Source: Saxidomus purpurata
Taxonomy: Eukaryota > Mollusca > Bivalvia > Venerida > Veneridae
DNA: 64,000 bases
Direction of reading: 5' to 3'
Assembly: GCA_022818135.1 (NCBI GenBank)
Contig: JAFMSR010000002.1
Span: 26,279,448 to 26,343,447, forward strand
Position 1 is the stretch's first letter. Each line of letters begins with the position of its first letter. The notes below the pieces were generated by a model. The model had not been told where the DNA came from and ran no database searches. It saw only the letters and a program-made list of their open reading frames with translations. The position numbers and the translations under genes are program-made. This document shows positions 52,247 through 63,740 of this stretch, piece by piece.

Positions 52247-52329
52247 AAATATTTGTTTGGTATCAAAATTCAGAGCAATTCATGCTCAGCTTCATTTGCA
52301 TTGATAGCACATTCAATTGATAGCAAAAG
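52247..52329 (+). CDS. Unrecognised small gene, candidate coding exon 3 (weak)
   Basis: The phases of exons 2 and 4 require an exon here that starts in phase 0 and leaves two bases over. This 83-nt stretch fits: the acceptor ATTATTTTTACAG|AAA is good, the frame is open and it ends AAAAG|GTGTAT. It reads KYLFGIKIQSNSCSASFALI then AHSIDSK. The donor is weak and the composition is no different from the surrounding intron, so another exon may be the real one. I list it because it is the only phase-compatible candidate I found between 49559 and 53053. Confidence 0.25.
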
Positions 52330-53053
52330 GTGTATAAAAGTAGTGTTCGAAATTTGAGACTTTATATTTTTATCAAAATAGAGATATTCAAAATAAAAAC
52401 GTGCACACTTTCGAGTATAGTTATGGATGCAAACAAAACTGTTTCATACAAAATTGTTGGAAAATCGTTGTATGACTGAGCCAGTTTAAAAAGATATTTT
52501 TACTTTTCGACTATGTTCAATAGGAGTAAAACTGCTATATACAATTTATATGCTATTTAGCTGTAACTTTTATAATAATTGTTTTTTTAATGATACTTAA
52601 CCAGTATCATTACTTTAAAGAGTGTAAATAATCCCTTACAACTCTAGAATAAGCAGGGTTGTAATGAAAACAGAGCAGTCAGTGTTTTATTTGATCATGC
52701 ACATATGTACACAAGATTGTACCCGTTTGAATATTAAAACTGTGCGAAAGATCGTGCAAATTATATTACACAGTCCATAAGCATGTACTGTATAGGAACT
52801 AAATTTCTAAATGTAAAAATTCTGCAAGTTAATTTGATAATTTTTTATAATGTTATGACACATGAATATATCATACAATGTATAAAATATCTTATATTGA
52901 CTTACTTAAGGCGTATTAAAGCAAACAAGCCAAAAGGCGTATTACATGCACCAGTACAAGGTAATCTGAATAGTGTACCGAATAAGTCTTTGACCTTTTA
53001 CAACAATTGATTACATTTCGTATCATCCGTCTGAAGATGTGACTCTTTTACAG

Positions 53054-53138
53054 ACAACAAATTGGTATTAAAACGGTATTAATCTTTGATGTCAGTTTTC
53101 GACAATTACGTGTGTACTTCCAGCGTCTTGTAGACCTT
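53054..53138 (+). CDS. Unrecognised small gene, candidate coding exon 4
   Basis: The exon has 85 nt with an excellent acceptor, GACTCTTTTACAG|A, and donor CTT|GTAAGTAG, phase 2 in and phase 0 out. It reads QQIGIKTVLIFDVSF then RQLRVYFQRLVDL. An in-frame TGA just upstream of the acceptor rules out a longer exon. The order (strand TVLIF, then an arginine-rich helix) would suit a ferredoxin-like or BLUF-like domain such as in TEX47-type proteins, but that is a weak impression and not an identification. Confidence 0.55.
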
Positions 53139-53799
53139 GTAAGTAGTTCAATCAATTAGGAAGTAATTGACGCCGTCTCATTTTTTATTCAAGTGAACAG
53201 ATTTTCAATTTGGAGATATTCAGAGCTGTTAACTTCGTTTCCCGATATCCGCATACAGTATCACCAAATTGAATGTTTAGCTGAACACTATATGACAAGA
53301 AATATCCTTAAACAGAATAGCAAACTTTGATAATGATGAGTTTTATACTTTTTCTTTTTAAAAGTTTGATGATTTTTCAACAAGGAACATGTTAGGTTTC
53401 GGCTTCGAGGGGGATTGATTCAGATGGGAGAGGTTCGGTTAATAAAATTGCTATGTTGAAATGAAATATTTCCGTTAAAAGCTGTTACATGTCATTACAA
53501 AATTAAACTGACAGGTATTTAAATAAGGATGCATAATTATGTGTTAACAACATGCATTTCCTTTAATTGTTTTCTTTTCATGCATCAATGTTTCGCCACT
53601 CACATGACATGCTTACATGCATTTCGTTTGTTCAAATGTAAGGTGACGTTGAGTCGTCTTCAATACGGTGAAAAGAAAGTAAAACACTTTATGTAGGAAT
53701 ACAGTATAGGAAAAGATGATTCGAGATAAATAAAGATTATGCAGGTGGAAGATATATATCTTCGAATTATTTAATATTGATAAAAAACATTTCTCAAAG

Positions 53800-53883
53800 C
53801 AAGATTTATTGAAGATGCATGGCTACAAAACTTATCTATCAGAAACATTGAAACTACTTGAAATGTTTCCAGAAAATGCTGCG
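53800..53883 (+). CDS. Unrecognised small gene, candidate coding exon 5
   Basis: The exon has 84 nt, 28 whole codons. The acceptor is CATTTCTCAAAG|CAA and the donor GCG|GTAAGAA, phase 0 on both sides. It reads QDLLKMHGYKTYLSETL then KLLEMFPENAA: a helix-rich segment with clearly coding-like codon choice. A second AG four bases downstream (CAAG|AT) would give another phase and fit worse with exon 4. A SINE (53943-54116) lies in the intron that follows. Confidence 0.65.
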
Positions 53884-53942
53884 GTAAGAAATTAAAACAA
53901 GTCACTATAAGAAATCTTTCATTAATTTTATACTGATTTATT

Positions 53943-54116
53943 TTAGCTCGATTGTGAAGAAAGCTTGTAGCTTATCGAGTCACTTTCGAGTCCTTTTACT
54001 TGAAAAGCAAGTACTGGTGTCATATAAGGTAGTACGGTCGTGACCCCAGTAGGGCTTGAACCCGCAACCTCCGGGATGAGCATCCGACACCTTAACCTCT
54101 ACACCACCGCTCCAAT
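53943..54116 (-). repeat. tRNA-derived SINE
   Basis: On the minus strand: GAGCGGTGGTGTAGAGGTTA (A box), then GGAGGTTGCGGGTTCAAGCC (B box), then a body with GACCGTACTACCTTATATGA and an end rich in A. The same body is common in bivalve SINEs as I remember them. It sits in the last intron of the plus-strand gene. Confidence 0.7.
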
Positions 54117-54125
54117 TTTTCATTT

Positions 54126-54270
54126 GTTTTTACACATACATTTAGCACATACCTCTTTCAATTTGATTTATTTGAAATATAGTTATTTTGTTGACAGTGT
54201 TTTTACACATACATTTAGCACATACTTCTTTCAATTTGATTTATTTGAAATATAGTTATTTTGTTGACAA
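54126..54270. repeat. 73-bp tandem duplication
   Basis: Units 54126-54198 and 54199-54270 differ at only about one base (ACATACCTC against ACATACTTC). It lies next to the SINE at 53943-54116 in the last intron of the plus-strand gene. Very recent duplication. Confidence 0.9.
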
Positions 54271-56005
54271 AAGTCAAAATACTAATTCGTAAATTTCACA
54301 TCTAGCTCACAAGTAAAACAATACCGATATAAAAATCCTATGTTATTCCTTTTCCTTTTCGTACAATGGTACATTTCCGTATTTTTCATAAATTATGATG
54401 ATGTATAATATCTTTACAAAAGCAATTTAATATGTATATTTATTCTGTCCCTACACACCACTTTGACCTTCACAAAAAGTAGCTACCACTCACAATTCAA
54501 GTAGATGAAAGCAAGACAGAAATATTGATGTAGTAAATATTGAAAGTGGTATGCAAGTACCGAAAGAGATCGCCGAAATATTGCTTGTTATAACACAGAG
54601 CGTATGTGGGAGACAGGTTACCTGTACACCGAAACATCTGAAAACTATTATAAGTATACGTGTTTTGTTTTTATGGTACTAATTGTTCTTGGCTGTAACG
54701 CGATGGGGGATCAGAAAAAGCAAGCCATCAGACTCGTGGACAATTTAGCGTTATTACCTGTGCGATCAGCATATGATTTTACAAAACACTCACTGGCAAA
54801 ACGTTTGCGAATATGATTTTAACAATGCTTTTGTGTATCCCTTTCAGAAACAATTATATTTCCATGAATCCAATTATCTTTCCTTTAATGCGCTTAAACT
54901 ATTCTCCAATTTAAACGTTATACGACAGTCACGACATCGACGTGTCTGTTCTATCCGTAGAAAAAGAAAATCTGGAGACGTTGATCTTATCGTCTGGTAT
55001 AAATATGTAATAAAGTTGCATCAGATGAAAATGAAATACAATTTTAATAGATTGTTGAGACATGTCCGCACTAAACGATGCCGTATTGGGACAGAAAGAT
55101 AAACGGAAGTGGCTAGAGATAGTAACTCTTATTAACTCGAATAGTATCTAAAATTGGCGTGTCCTATATCTCCCTATCTGGACTGTTCCATTGGATGCTC
55201 ACCGACAAAGTACTGACAAAAAACAAGAAGGCCATAACATGATCAGCCTGCAAATATGTGTAAGCTGACATGATCTACACTCTTTGCAAAAAAATAAATA
55301 ATTATAATATGCGAGTTTTAAACTTCAGATTTATCTCTAAATTCAGTTACACGTGCAAAATTAAGGATCTTCGTGAAAAAGTGGATTTATACGTTACTTG
55401 CATTTAATATATTCTTAAGCGACATCGAAGTCTGGGAAAAAACATTTCAATTTTGAAATACAGCAATATTTAGTTAGACTATAGTTCTAACTAATATCAG
55501 AAAAGCCCATTCTGTCACAAAACATTAGTCACATTCAAAACCACGACGCCGAGACTAAAGCTGATAAACGAAATGATTTGAGAACAGGAATTACAGAATA
55601 TTTGACAAGACTTAGTGCCAACTTTGCCCTGTTTTACTATCAAATGATTTAAATTTTAATTTAATTTCAGGACATTATGGTGGCTGAAATCTTTATGTAT
55701 TGCGTGATACGGTGAATAGTAATGGAGAACTCCAAGTTATACGGTGCTGATGAACATCTAGTTTGTATTTCGGCATGACTATTTATAGGAGGACTCGTTT
55801 TTAATTTGTACTGCGGAAACATTTTCTGAAGGGTATGTACAAAAACATTTTCAGACATCGACAAAGCTATTGGCGACCCAAACGCTGTTGTTTAAATGAA
55901 ATTGATTTAAAGGCATAAACAATAGCTTATTTAGTTTAACCTTAAATAGGATCTGTATTTGTTTCAATCATTTCATATCAAATTTTCTTTTCTGGTATTT
56001 ATAGT

Positions 56006-56030
56006 GAATAATTATAATAATAATAATAAT
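56006..56030. repeat. (ATA)n microsatellite
   Basis: About eight ATA/TAA units in the last intron of the plus-strand gene, 125 bp before its terminal exon. Confidence 0.8.
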
Positions 56031-56155
56031 CTTTTTATTTAAAGAAGCTAACTCATTAAGCATATGTACATAAAGCAATTATGTTAATTTTTTTTTCAGT
56101 ACGTTTAAATTGATTGATGCTTAGTTTACTTTTATTCTTTCGTTTGATTTGACAG

Positions 56156-56263
56156 GATGTTGTTGTTGCTACTGCCCAAGAAGTCTTTGAAGGGTACATC
56201 ATGAATTTGATTGAAGAATTGCAGAAACGCGGTGCAAAACTGGAGTTTGTCTTCTTTTATTAA
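56156..56263 (+). CDS. Unrecognised small gene, terminal coding exon
   Basis: The exon has 108 nt with the strong acceptor TTCGTTTGATTTGACAG|GAT and ends at TAA 56261-56263. It reads DVVVATAQEVFEGYIMNLIE then ELQKRGAKLEFVFFY. It is the most convincing coding piece of the gene: an amphipathic helix followed by a basic turn and a hydrophobic C-terminal strand. Joined in phase with the other five pieces it gives 573 nt and about 190 residues. No canonical AATAAA was found close behind. A TTAA-flanked repeat starts only 75 bp downstream, so that element may carry the 3' end. No function is assigned. Confidence 0.7.
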   Translation, partial: DVVVATAQEVFEGYIMNLIEELQKRGAKLEFVFFY

Positions 56264-56338
56264 AACCTAAAATATTCTTCGCTTTTATAATGTGCTGAAG
56301 GTTTCAACGATGCTCATGCTATTATAAAAGAATATTTA

Positions 56339-56702
56339 TTAAAGGGACATACACTATACAGTGCTGATGTCAAACTAAATAACCTCCAAAACATCAATAA
56401 TAGAATCTTTGAAAGTATTATAACTAAACTTAAAAGTTTCAGCTATGCATCTCAGTCATTACCGATAAAATCAGCGGCTGAAGATAAACTGCAGTACCGT
56501 AAAGATGTAGAGTTCTTGTACAATTAATGGGTGGATGCAATTTATTACAGAAAGCCTCGATATTGATTAATTGTGGTAAAAGGAGGCATTTTTGCCATAG
56601 GTTGTTCTTTGAAATTGTATTTATTTATCATTTTAAGTTCATAGAACACATAATCTATGTTTCGAGAATATAATCTGCTAGATATAGGGAGTGCCTCTTT
56701 AA
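56339..56702. repeat. TTAA-flanked repeat, copy B (uninterrupted)
   Basis: The element begins TTAAAGGGACAT and ends GTGCCTCTTTAA, so the ends are inverted repeats bordered by TTAA, as in piggyBac-type MITEs. It is about 364 bp long with no coding content. It shows the site into which the palindromic element at 172-539 inserted in copy A, where this copy has only GCATTTTTGCCATAG. Confidence 0.7.
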
Positions 56703-59623
56703 ACAAGAAAAATCAAGTTTAGTTGAAAAATGACAACAAAAGGGCAAGTTGGCTCCTAGTCGTTCATCCGAGTTAGTGGGATTTATGTCACCAGCATAAT
56801 GAGCAAGCTTGTAGTTTGGTGACACTCCTAGCAATGGTTCATTGGGAAAAGTTTCATTTTTTGTATCAATGGCCCCTTTGTGCGGTGGTCCGTAACGATG
56901 AGAAAAAGCCATTCAAAGAACGTTCTCCTTTTATTAATGGGGGCCGCATTGTGTAAATGACTGTAAACCAGTTATTATTTTCTAAAGGGGTCAATGCAAA
57001 AAGCGAATGAGTTTGGTGACATTGATAACATTGGTTCTGTCATTAATAAAAAAAAATTTTAAGAATTTTTTATTTTAAGTAACAGTGGTCCCTGAGTGCA
57101 GCTGACCAGAACCGTTACCTACGTTTCGGATTGGATTAATCCAAGGATGCTGCATTGTCGGAGCAGGTTTGATTAAAATATGATCTGTAGTTTTATAGAA
57201 GAAAAGCATCAATTAAAATACTGACAATGGACGACGAACGCCAGACAATTCATTCATATTGTCCATCAAGAATCTTCGGCTCGAATTAGCTAGTAAATTG
57301 ACACATATAGAAGTCACTATGCAAGGGTAGGGAAGGCTAAATTGTGTTTCCTTTTCGTTCTTTTGATTTATTTAGAGCCATGTGTTCGATTTGCTCGACT
57401 TGTGCACATGAGCTTTGAACATTAATGATGAAATGCATATTTATGTCTGTTGTGCAGTGGACAAGTATGCTCGATCCTATACGATATCTTCCCTTGAAAT
57501 GAGTCGTATGTATCTGCCAAGTTGTAACCTTTCTAACAGTTCCCTGTTCAATTTGCTTTTGAAATAATTCCAAAGTTTTCAAAATTGTAGACATCGGGTC
57601 TTAAAACCCTCATTGCAATAATTCCTTTTTAATGTAAAGGTGATATGAAAGAGCCTGGTTATTGTTTTGCACATTTAACGGTTAAAACCAAAAGATTTAT
57701 CTACAGAAATTACTTAATAAAAAATGGGAAACATGCTTTATTTCTATTTACGACTAAATAATCTGATATTTTGAAGCAGTTTATACACTTTAAATAGGGA
57801 CCCCGGCTGCAAATGAAAATATCACTAGATAACATAAAACTTAATAATTTGTGCTATTCTAAATGGTTGTATTTTTCTTCGATTGTATCTTGAATTATAC
57901 TTGAAAAAGGAATGCTTTATAATGCACATCAGCTATTTATGAGCCCGTGTAATGCTTGCAAAACTTACTAGGTGATTTATTCTGTCTCAACGGCATTGTA
58001 AAGTACAGGTACGTATCAGTACTAGTTTTGTAGTTTAGTAGACTTTAATTCAATTTGCAACGTATTATCGAAGGCTTACATTTTGTTTTTATATATTATT
58101 CTTGTTTAAAGAAACAACATCCGTATTATTAATAATAATAATTTTGAAAAGCTGGTGCCCAAAGAATTACTAGAGTTTGTTAAGACATATTAAGTCTGTT
58201 GAGATTGACAAACCCTTTGTTTGTATTGCAAATTCATTTCTGTCTGAAGAAATATATTTCTATCAATATGAATTACTCTTCCAAGAGAAATATTTCTATC
58301 TTAGCTCATATCAACAACGTTAGATTCAGAGGAAGGAACTAGTATATAGTTTGTTTTCTAAACCGCACAAAATCATCTATGTTGTAATAAACAAAGGAGG
58401 TTGTATTCTTCAGTACATTTAACATGTTGATTTCTTTGTCTTGGTTCACCACTATTGGATATACGACAAAGTGCCCGAAGCCGTTAGAATGTACCAACAT
58501 TAATGAACACCTGTTTCACTTATGGAGGAAAGAAATTAACCAATATATCCGAAACAGGCAAATTAATGTGTCACCAAGAGGGACATACATTTGAGAGAAA
58601 ATTTACATTGGTATTGAAATTCTGTTTTGTCTAACAATTTATTGCTTACTACTGTTTTCAGTGTTTTGTAATTACCAAAAATACTGGAAAGAAATTTATG
58701 CCTGTTGCACTGCCTTAATTGCACATTTGGTTTTAATTATTACTTCACACACCCTAAATGCAAACGCCATTAAATTGGTGCCAAACGAGCGGGATAACAA
58801 TTTTCAGACAGTTTGCGGGCTGATGGCGGGAAGTAATTACTAATTTTCCATTAGCTTTTAATGCAGAAGTATTACTTATTAACAAAATGCCATTGGACGT
58901 TTTTTTGGTAATTTCTATTTTCGAATTGTTAGAGTGTAGAAAATAGCTTAATTCTCTAAACCGGAACTTTAACTTTGCAAATAATAGCGCTGAGCATGAA
59001 AGGAACTGAATGGGACTGTCTATCTGTCTGCAGGTCACTCTTACTTCTAGAGTAATGAGATCTCTGGAAGACGTGTTTTGTATTTAAATCAGCCAATTGC
59101 TAATGTCATTCAAAGTCGTTGTAGATTTCAAGGTTATATCCACCGATTTGATAAACGCCAATAAAGAGTCAATAAAGACATTACAGACAGTATGTTAAGG
59201 GAACAATTGCCAGACATTCCGCGACAACAACAAGCTTAGACTATCAGCTGAGTCATACCAGCTAAAGGTTGCAAACTATCTTTGTACAGACTTATTTAAA
59301 AGGTGGTCAATCACATTTAAGCGACATTTGATGAAAATTTTACTTGTTGAATATTCTGTTAGAGATTTATTTAAGGAACAAAAAGACCCACTACATAGAG
59401 TTAGACCCCTATTAGAAATTTACATTTTATAAACTTTTATGAAATTTTGTCATTACTCCCCTTTAATATGAAAGTATTTAAAAAGTTGAATTGTTCCTTT
59501 TTATTTCAATATAATTTCTACTTTTACATTTGCATTGGATAAGTATACAAATGTTTTAACATTCTGAATCAAAAGGCAAGTTTTAAAACTACGTGTAGCT
59601 TCTGATTTCATCTATTTCCAATC

Positions 59624-59647
59624 TATCTTGGTTGCACAACCAAGATA
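59624..59647. repeat. Short perfect hairpin
   Basis: TATCTTGGTTG, two bases, CAACCAAGATA: 11-base arms. No neighbouring gene that it could serve was seen. Confidence 0.6.
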
Positions 59648-60324
59648 CATTGTAGGTAAAGGGAGGTAATAATAAATTTCCAAACTTACCTCAGAATATC
59701 CACCTTTTACAGAAATAATGCACTTTTTATAAGATTGAAATGAATGATAACTTAATGCTATAATATACTACTTTATTAATTCAATCGAACACTTACTTTA
59801 CTGAGGACAGTTATTGATTATTGATTATAGTCTTAAAACATTTACATCTAAGAGGTAATCATGAAAAACAAACAGTAGTCCTTGTGCGCAGTATTTTTAT
59901 TGTTCGTGATGAACTTCGCGTAGAACTATTGTAAAAAATAATAAATATTCATAATTTTCTGTGAATGAACATCTAAATATTAATTTATTTATCCATCTAA
60001 TTTCGGCACATGATATACAATGAAGATTATTTACAGGTGCCACATAGGCCCATTGTGCCGGGTGTTATGATTATTGAATATTTATAATAACAAGTATGTA
60101 CTGTATATCACATGTCACGCTAATGAACATCGATTCAAACCCTTTTAGTGTTTATATTACTACACCTGTGTGTATGATGTACTAAATAAATAGGTTTAAA
60201 CCAAACAATTAACTTACTTACTTACTTGCACTTAGTGGGCTATAACGTTTCTATATCAGTTATAAAAATGAAAATGATCAATGTGTATAAGATTCAAGAC
60301 ATTATAAATAAAAGTCTCGATAGC

Positions 60325-60425
60325 CTGGTGGTAGAGCGCCCGTTTCGAGTGCGGGAGGTCGTGGGTTCGCCACCTGGCCGCGTCATCCCAAAGACGTAAG
60401 AATAGACCGTTCCGGTATTTTACGA
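60325..60425 (+). repeat. tRNA-derived SINE, head
   Basis: TAGCCTGGTGGTAGAGCGCC (A box) and GGAGGTCGTGGGTTCGCC (B box), followed by GGCCGCGTCATCCCAAAGAC. The tRNA-like stem pairs poorly, so this is a SINE and not a tRNA gene. Its usual tail appears only about 420 bp further on. Confidence 0.7.
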
Positions 60426-60842
60426 CAAATTTTAAAGCCTACCTAAGCCTATTATTAAGGTTTATTTTCATGGCTAGGTCAACTGCTCACAAACAGTATC
60501 ACAAACAAACCCACGTGTTCTTTTGTGCAAACCAGGTCGACCATTGGACACGTGATAACCCAGTGTTGTCATTGGATAATCCAGCAAGTTTATTTTAACA
60601 TAATTGTAAACACTGAAACCGCCCATGGTAGCAGTAGCTCCCTAGACTGGCATAAGTTGTTAGAGCCATTACATTTACCTCCCGTCTTTTCTGGGCATTT
60701 TTATAACATCTTCACAATTTTTCCTTCCCTCGACTCTAACCAGAGTTGAGGTGAGCTTTGATTGAGACAAATTTTTGATAGAGATACTATCTAAAAAGAC
60801 TAGAAGGGAAAAAATGTAAGACCTCTCAATTTCAACATACTT

Positions 60843-60970
60843 TTATAAGTCTAGTAGCTCCCTTGCTTGGCGCTCAGCATTAAAAGGGAAAGTGGCTTAT
60901 CTTCTCTCATACCGTAACGACGATGGATACCATCAGGAATAAGGTGTCGAGAGTGATAAATTTAAGTTGG
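60843..60970 (+). repeat. SINE tail (continuation of 60325-60425)
   Basis: TAGTAGCTCCCTTGCTTGGC, GCTCAGCATTAAAAGGGAAA and CTTCTCTCATACCGTAACGA are, from memory, the part that normally follows the head at 60325-60425. The end TCGAGAGTGATAAATTTAAG also occurs at 31686-31713, so another tail remnant lies there. Confidence 0.5.
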
Positions 60971-63097
60971 AAAACTTGTTTAACAATCGACCTAAAATAA
61001 ATGAGTATAAACTAACACAAAATGTATAAAAGTTACTGAAAATGTAAATGAATGTTTTGTGTGTCATTTTCTCAGTACACAGTTGCATCATTCCGAATTA
61101 ATGTAAGGTCAACACACATAAATACAGGAATGTCAGAGACATGCTGTGTATAAATACAGAAATAACTGCATAAGTTCACTTTACTGTTCAAGCGCAGACG
61201 AGTAACCTTAGTCTGGCGCCTTGATTTATCTATCTTTGATGTAAAAGAGGAAAAACGGGCTTGTAATAACGTTTATTCGGGAATATTATAAACCAAAATG
61301 CGTTAATACTGATTTCATTGTCCCGAAGGAACAACGTGGAGCTGAAATATATCGATTTGATTCCCGTAATTGTATATCTAACATTTCAAAGTTCTTTTAT
61401 AAAAAGGAAACATGTAATATACGTAAGACGTTACTGTGTTGTAAATGCAGGGGTCTTAGTCCACTCTTCGATAATAATTTCAAGTTTTACATGTAGTAGT
61501 ATAGTAGGATTCAAGTGTAATGTGAAGTTAAAAGCCACATCGACAAAGAAATTGAGATTGCATTTGTATCTATCAAGTACATGTATCTATATTTTATCAA
61601 ACATTATTCGCATCATTTGATTATTTCTATTAAATCATTCTGTGGAAAAAGGTTTAGGCCATTATTTTATCACTATTGTTGTAAATGACGACCAATTTAT
61701 GCATTTCCCTTTATTGTTCTCTTTTGGGCCATATTGATTGCAGGTCCCTTTGTATTGCTCATTTGTTTTTATTTGGAATGTTTGATATATATAAATACAA
61801 CTAATATTTGATTGTTCATTGATAAAACAGTTGATATTGAGAACATGTGGAATATAAATTACTAGATATAGATCTTACATTAAGGCAGTGGTTGCACGAT
61901 GGGGCTAACGTGTTGCGGTTACACGATTTTTTTCTTATGCCTTAATGTTACTTAAATCATAGTTTGTTGACTGTCAGGACACTCAATTTTAAAGTTGACC
62001 ATTCCCTTAAAGTATTCCCGTCATTCCTTGCATTTTGTATAAACTTTAAAACTATAAATAAATGGCAGTATTTTGTCATAGCTATTCTATCTGGGGTAGA
62101 ACGTGGCTTCTTTGCCGCTGAAAAATTTACCATTTTGTCATTATTCCGTGCTACCAAGTATTCCCAGATGAACAATATACTAACTGAAAGATCATAAATA
62201 CAACGGAACAGAATTATTGCCAATTATTTGCTATCCGTTCGTAATATTCTCATAAAACGTGAAAGACGTCGGTACATTTAAAGCGTTCTACAGTCATTTG
62301 TCATTTTTGTTCAATAATCTTAGGGTAACTGATTGATCATTTCGGGCCAAAGAGCAGCGTAATTTCATTACGTATACGGGAAATGCATAATCTGCTTTTA
62401 ATATTTGCTTTGTGTCTATATCAGTATTGGTATTGACATTGATTTCGGATTGTTATTACTTTAGGGAAGTAGCTACACGTAATATAAAATGAGTAGTTCC
62501 TTTATAATGGACTGTGAACACATAATGTGAAAAGAAGGTACATGTACTTGCTTTGTGGGATTTAATTGCAATTGCTTAGATCAAAATATAATGGCTAAAG
62601 AAAAACAACAAAATCGCTTCTAAGCTTTTACAAGAATGCCAGAATACGAATAAAGATTATTTTGAGTAATTGTTTTAATCATTTTATTACAATCTCATAG
62701 AAGGGCGTCTGATTTATGTAAAATACAGTTTATTGGAATTTAAAATGTAAAGTATCCCTTAACATCATCAAACACATTAGTCACCGTGTGACTGCCTTCA
62801 CACACAGTCACAAGCCTTCAAACTATGCGTACAATGTACAAGCTGAACTCTGCAGGTTTGATGTTCACTATCTATAGACACTGTGTTCGTTAAGTGCAAA
62901 AAGTACACCCATTACACAGTCATGGAGATACAATGTACGTTACAACGCAAACGAAACACATAATTACATGTAAAAGAATTGGTTGAGACCGGTGTCACCA
63001 GTCTAAAAAGGCCAGGTATCTAAAATGTAACCACCAAGTCAGTGCTTTAGTCATTAGCGGAAACTGATGCAGAATTAGCGTTAAATATGATAAAGTA

Positions 63098-63290
63098 TAA
63101 TACAGTTAAGTTCCTTTATTTAGACCGCCCTTCAGACCAGTAAAAAGTGGTCCGACTTATAAATGAATTTACCTTATTAGCAAGACCCTTTCAATATGAA
63201 TTTGAGCACTTGGTTCTGAAATGTCTGGTCTTAATATTAAGGACGATCTTAATATCTGGTGGTCTTAACAGTTGAGCGGTACTGTATAAA
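63098..63290. mobile_element. Possible decayed pogo-like MITE
   Basis: The left part reads ACAGTTAAGTTCCTTTATTT AGACC and the right part GGTCTTAACAGTTGAGCGGTACTGT. The wording (..TTATTTAGACC.., ..GGTCTTAA..CTGT) resembles ends of pogo/Tigger-type MITEs, but the inverted repeat is poor. Confidence 0.3.
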
Positions 63291-63587
63291 TTTTTGTTTC
63301 TAGAAATTATATGATGCCATGAAAATGTGTCCAATCAAGGTAAAATTGCAGTCGACACATTTTGGCTTTCCAAAGCATTGCAATGCTAGTGACAAAGTTT
63401 TGTAAAGCTAGCAAAGGTTGCAGTGCGCATGTGTACATGCTCCCTAATACATTGTCCGAAAAACAAAACATCTATCATCCCTCAATAAAAATCAAGATAA
63501 CGCAAGAATAGCATATGTTTTAGAGTAAGTATAACACAGTTATATCAGTAAATGTTTTGCCGTAAATAGAATCTACATCAAGTATTT

Positions 63588-63740
63588 TACCGCCACCTTT
63601 GGCCAAGTGGTTAGGTGATCTTTCTTGAGAGCAGGAGGTCGAATGTTTGAACCGTAGCTGGGGTACGTTCTTATATAGCCTGTCGGTGAGCCGCCAGATA
63701 GTTAAATAATGGTAACGGTATGCCCATCTGCCTGGTATGA
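63588..63740 (+). repeat. tRNA-derived SINE
   Basis: TTTGGCCAAGTGGTTAGGTG (A box), CGAATGTTTGAACCGTAGC (B box), then a body with TAGCCTGTCGGTGAGCCGCC and ATGGTAACGGTATGCCCATC. Confidence 0.6.

Noticed and set aside
52911..52960. Possible plus-strand exon (RIKANKPKGVLHAPVQ) between AG and GTAATC
   Set aside because: None of its open frames gives the phase needed by both neighbouring exons of the plus-strand model, and its acceptor is weak.
54604..55102. Two overlapping plus-strand ORFs in the last intron of the plus-strand gene
   Set aside because: No splice signals consistent with the phase 0 junction between exons 5 and 6, and both look random.
57337..57594. 85-codon minus-strand ORF with coding-like codons (MSTILKTLELFQKQIE)
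   Set aside because: No convincing acceptor, donor or neighbour exon and no recognised family. Left as a chance ORF, though it is the best unplaced one in the right flank.
60325..60400. Functional tRNA gene
   Set aside because: It has A and B boxes, but the acceptor stem does not pair and a SINE body follows. The same holds for the tRNA-like heads at 45470, 53943, 7985 and 63588.
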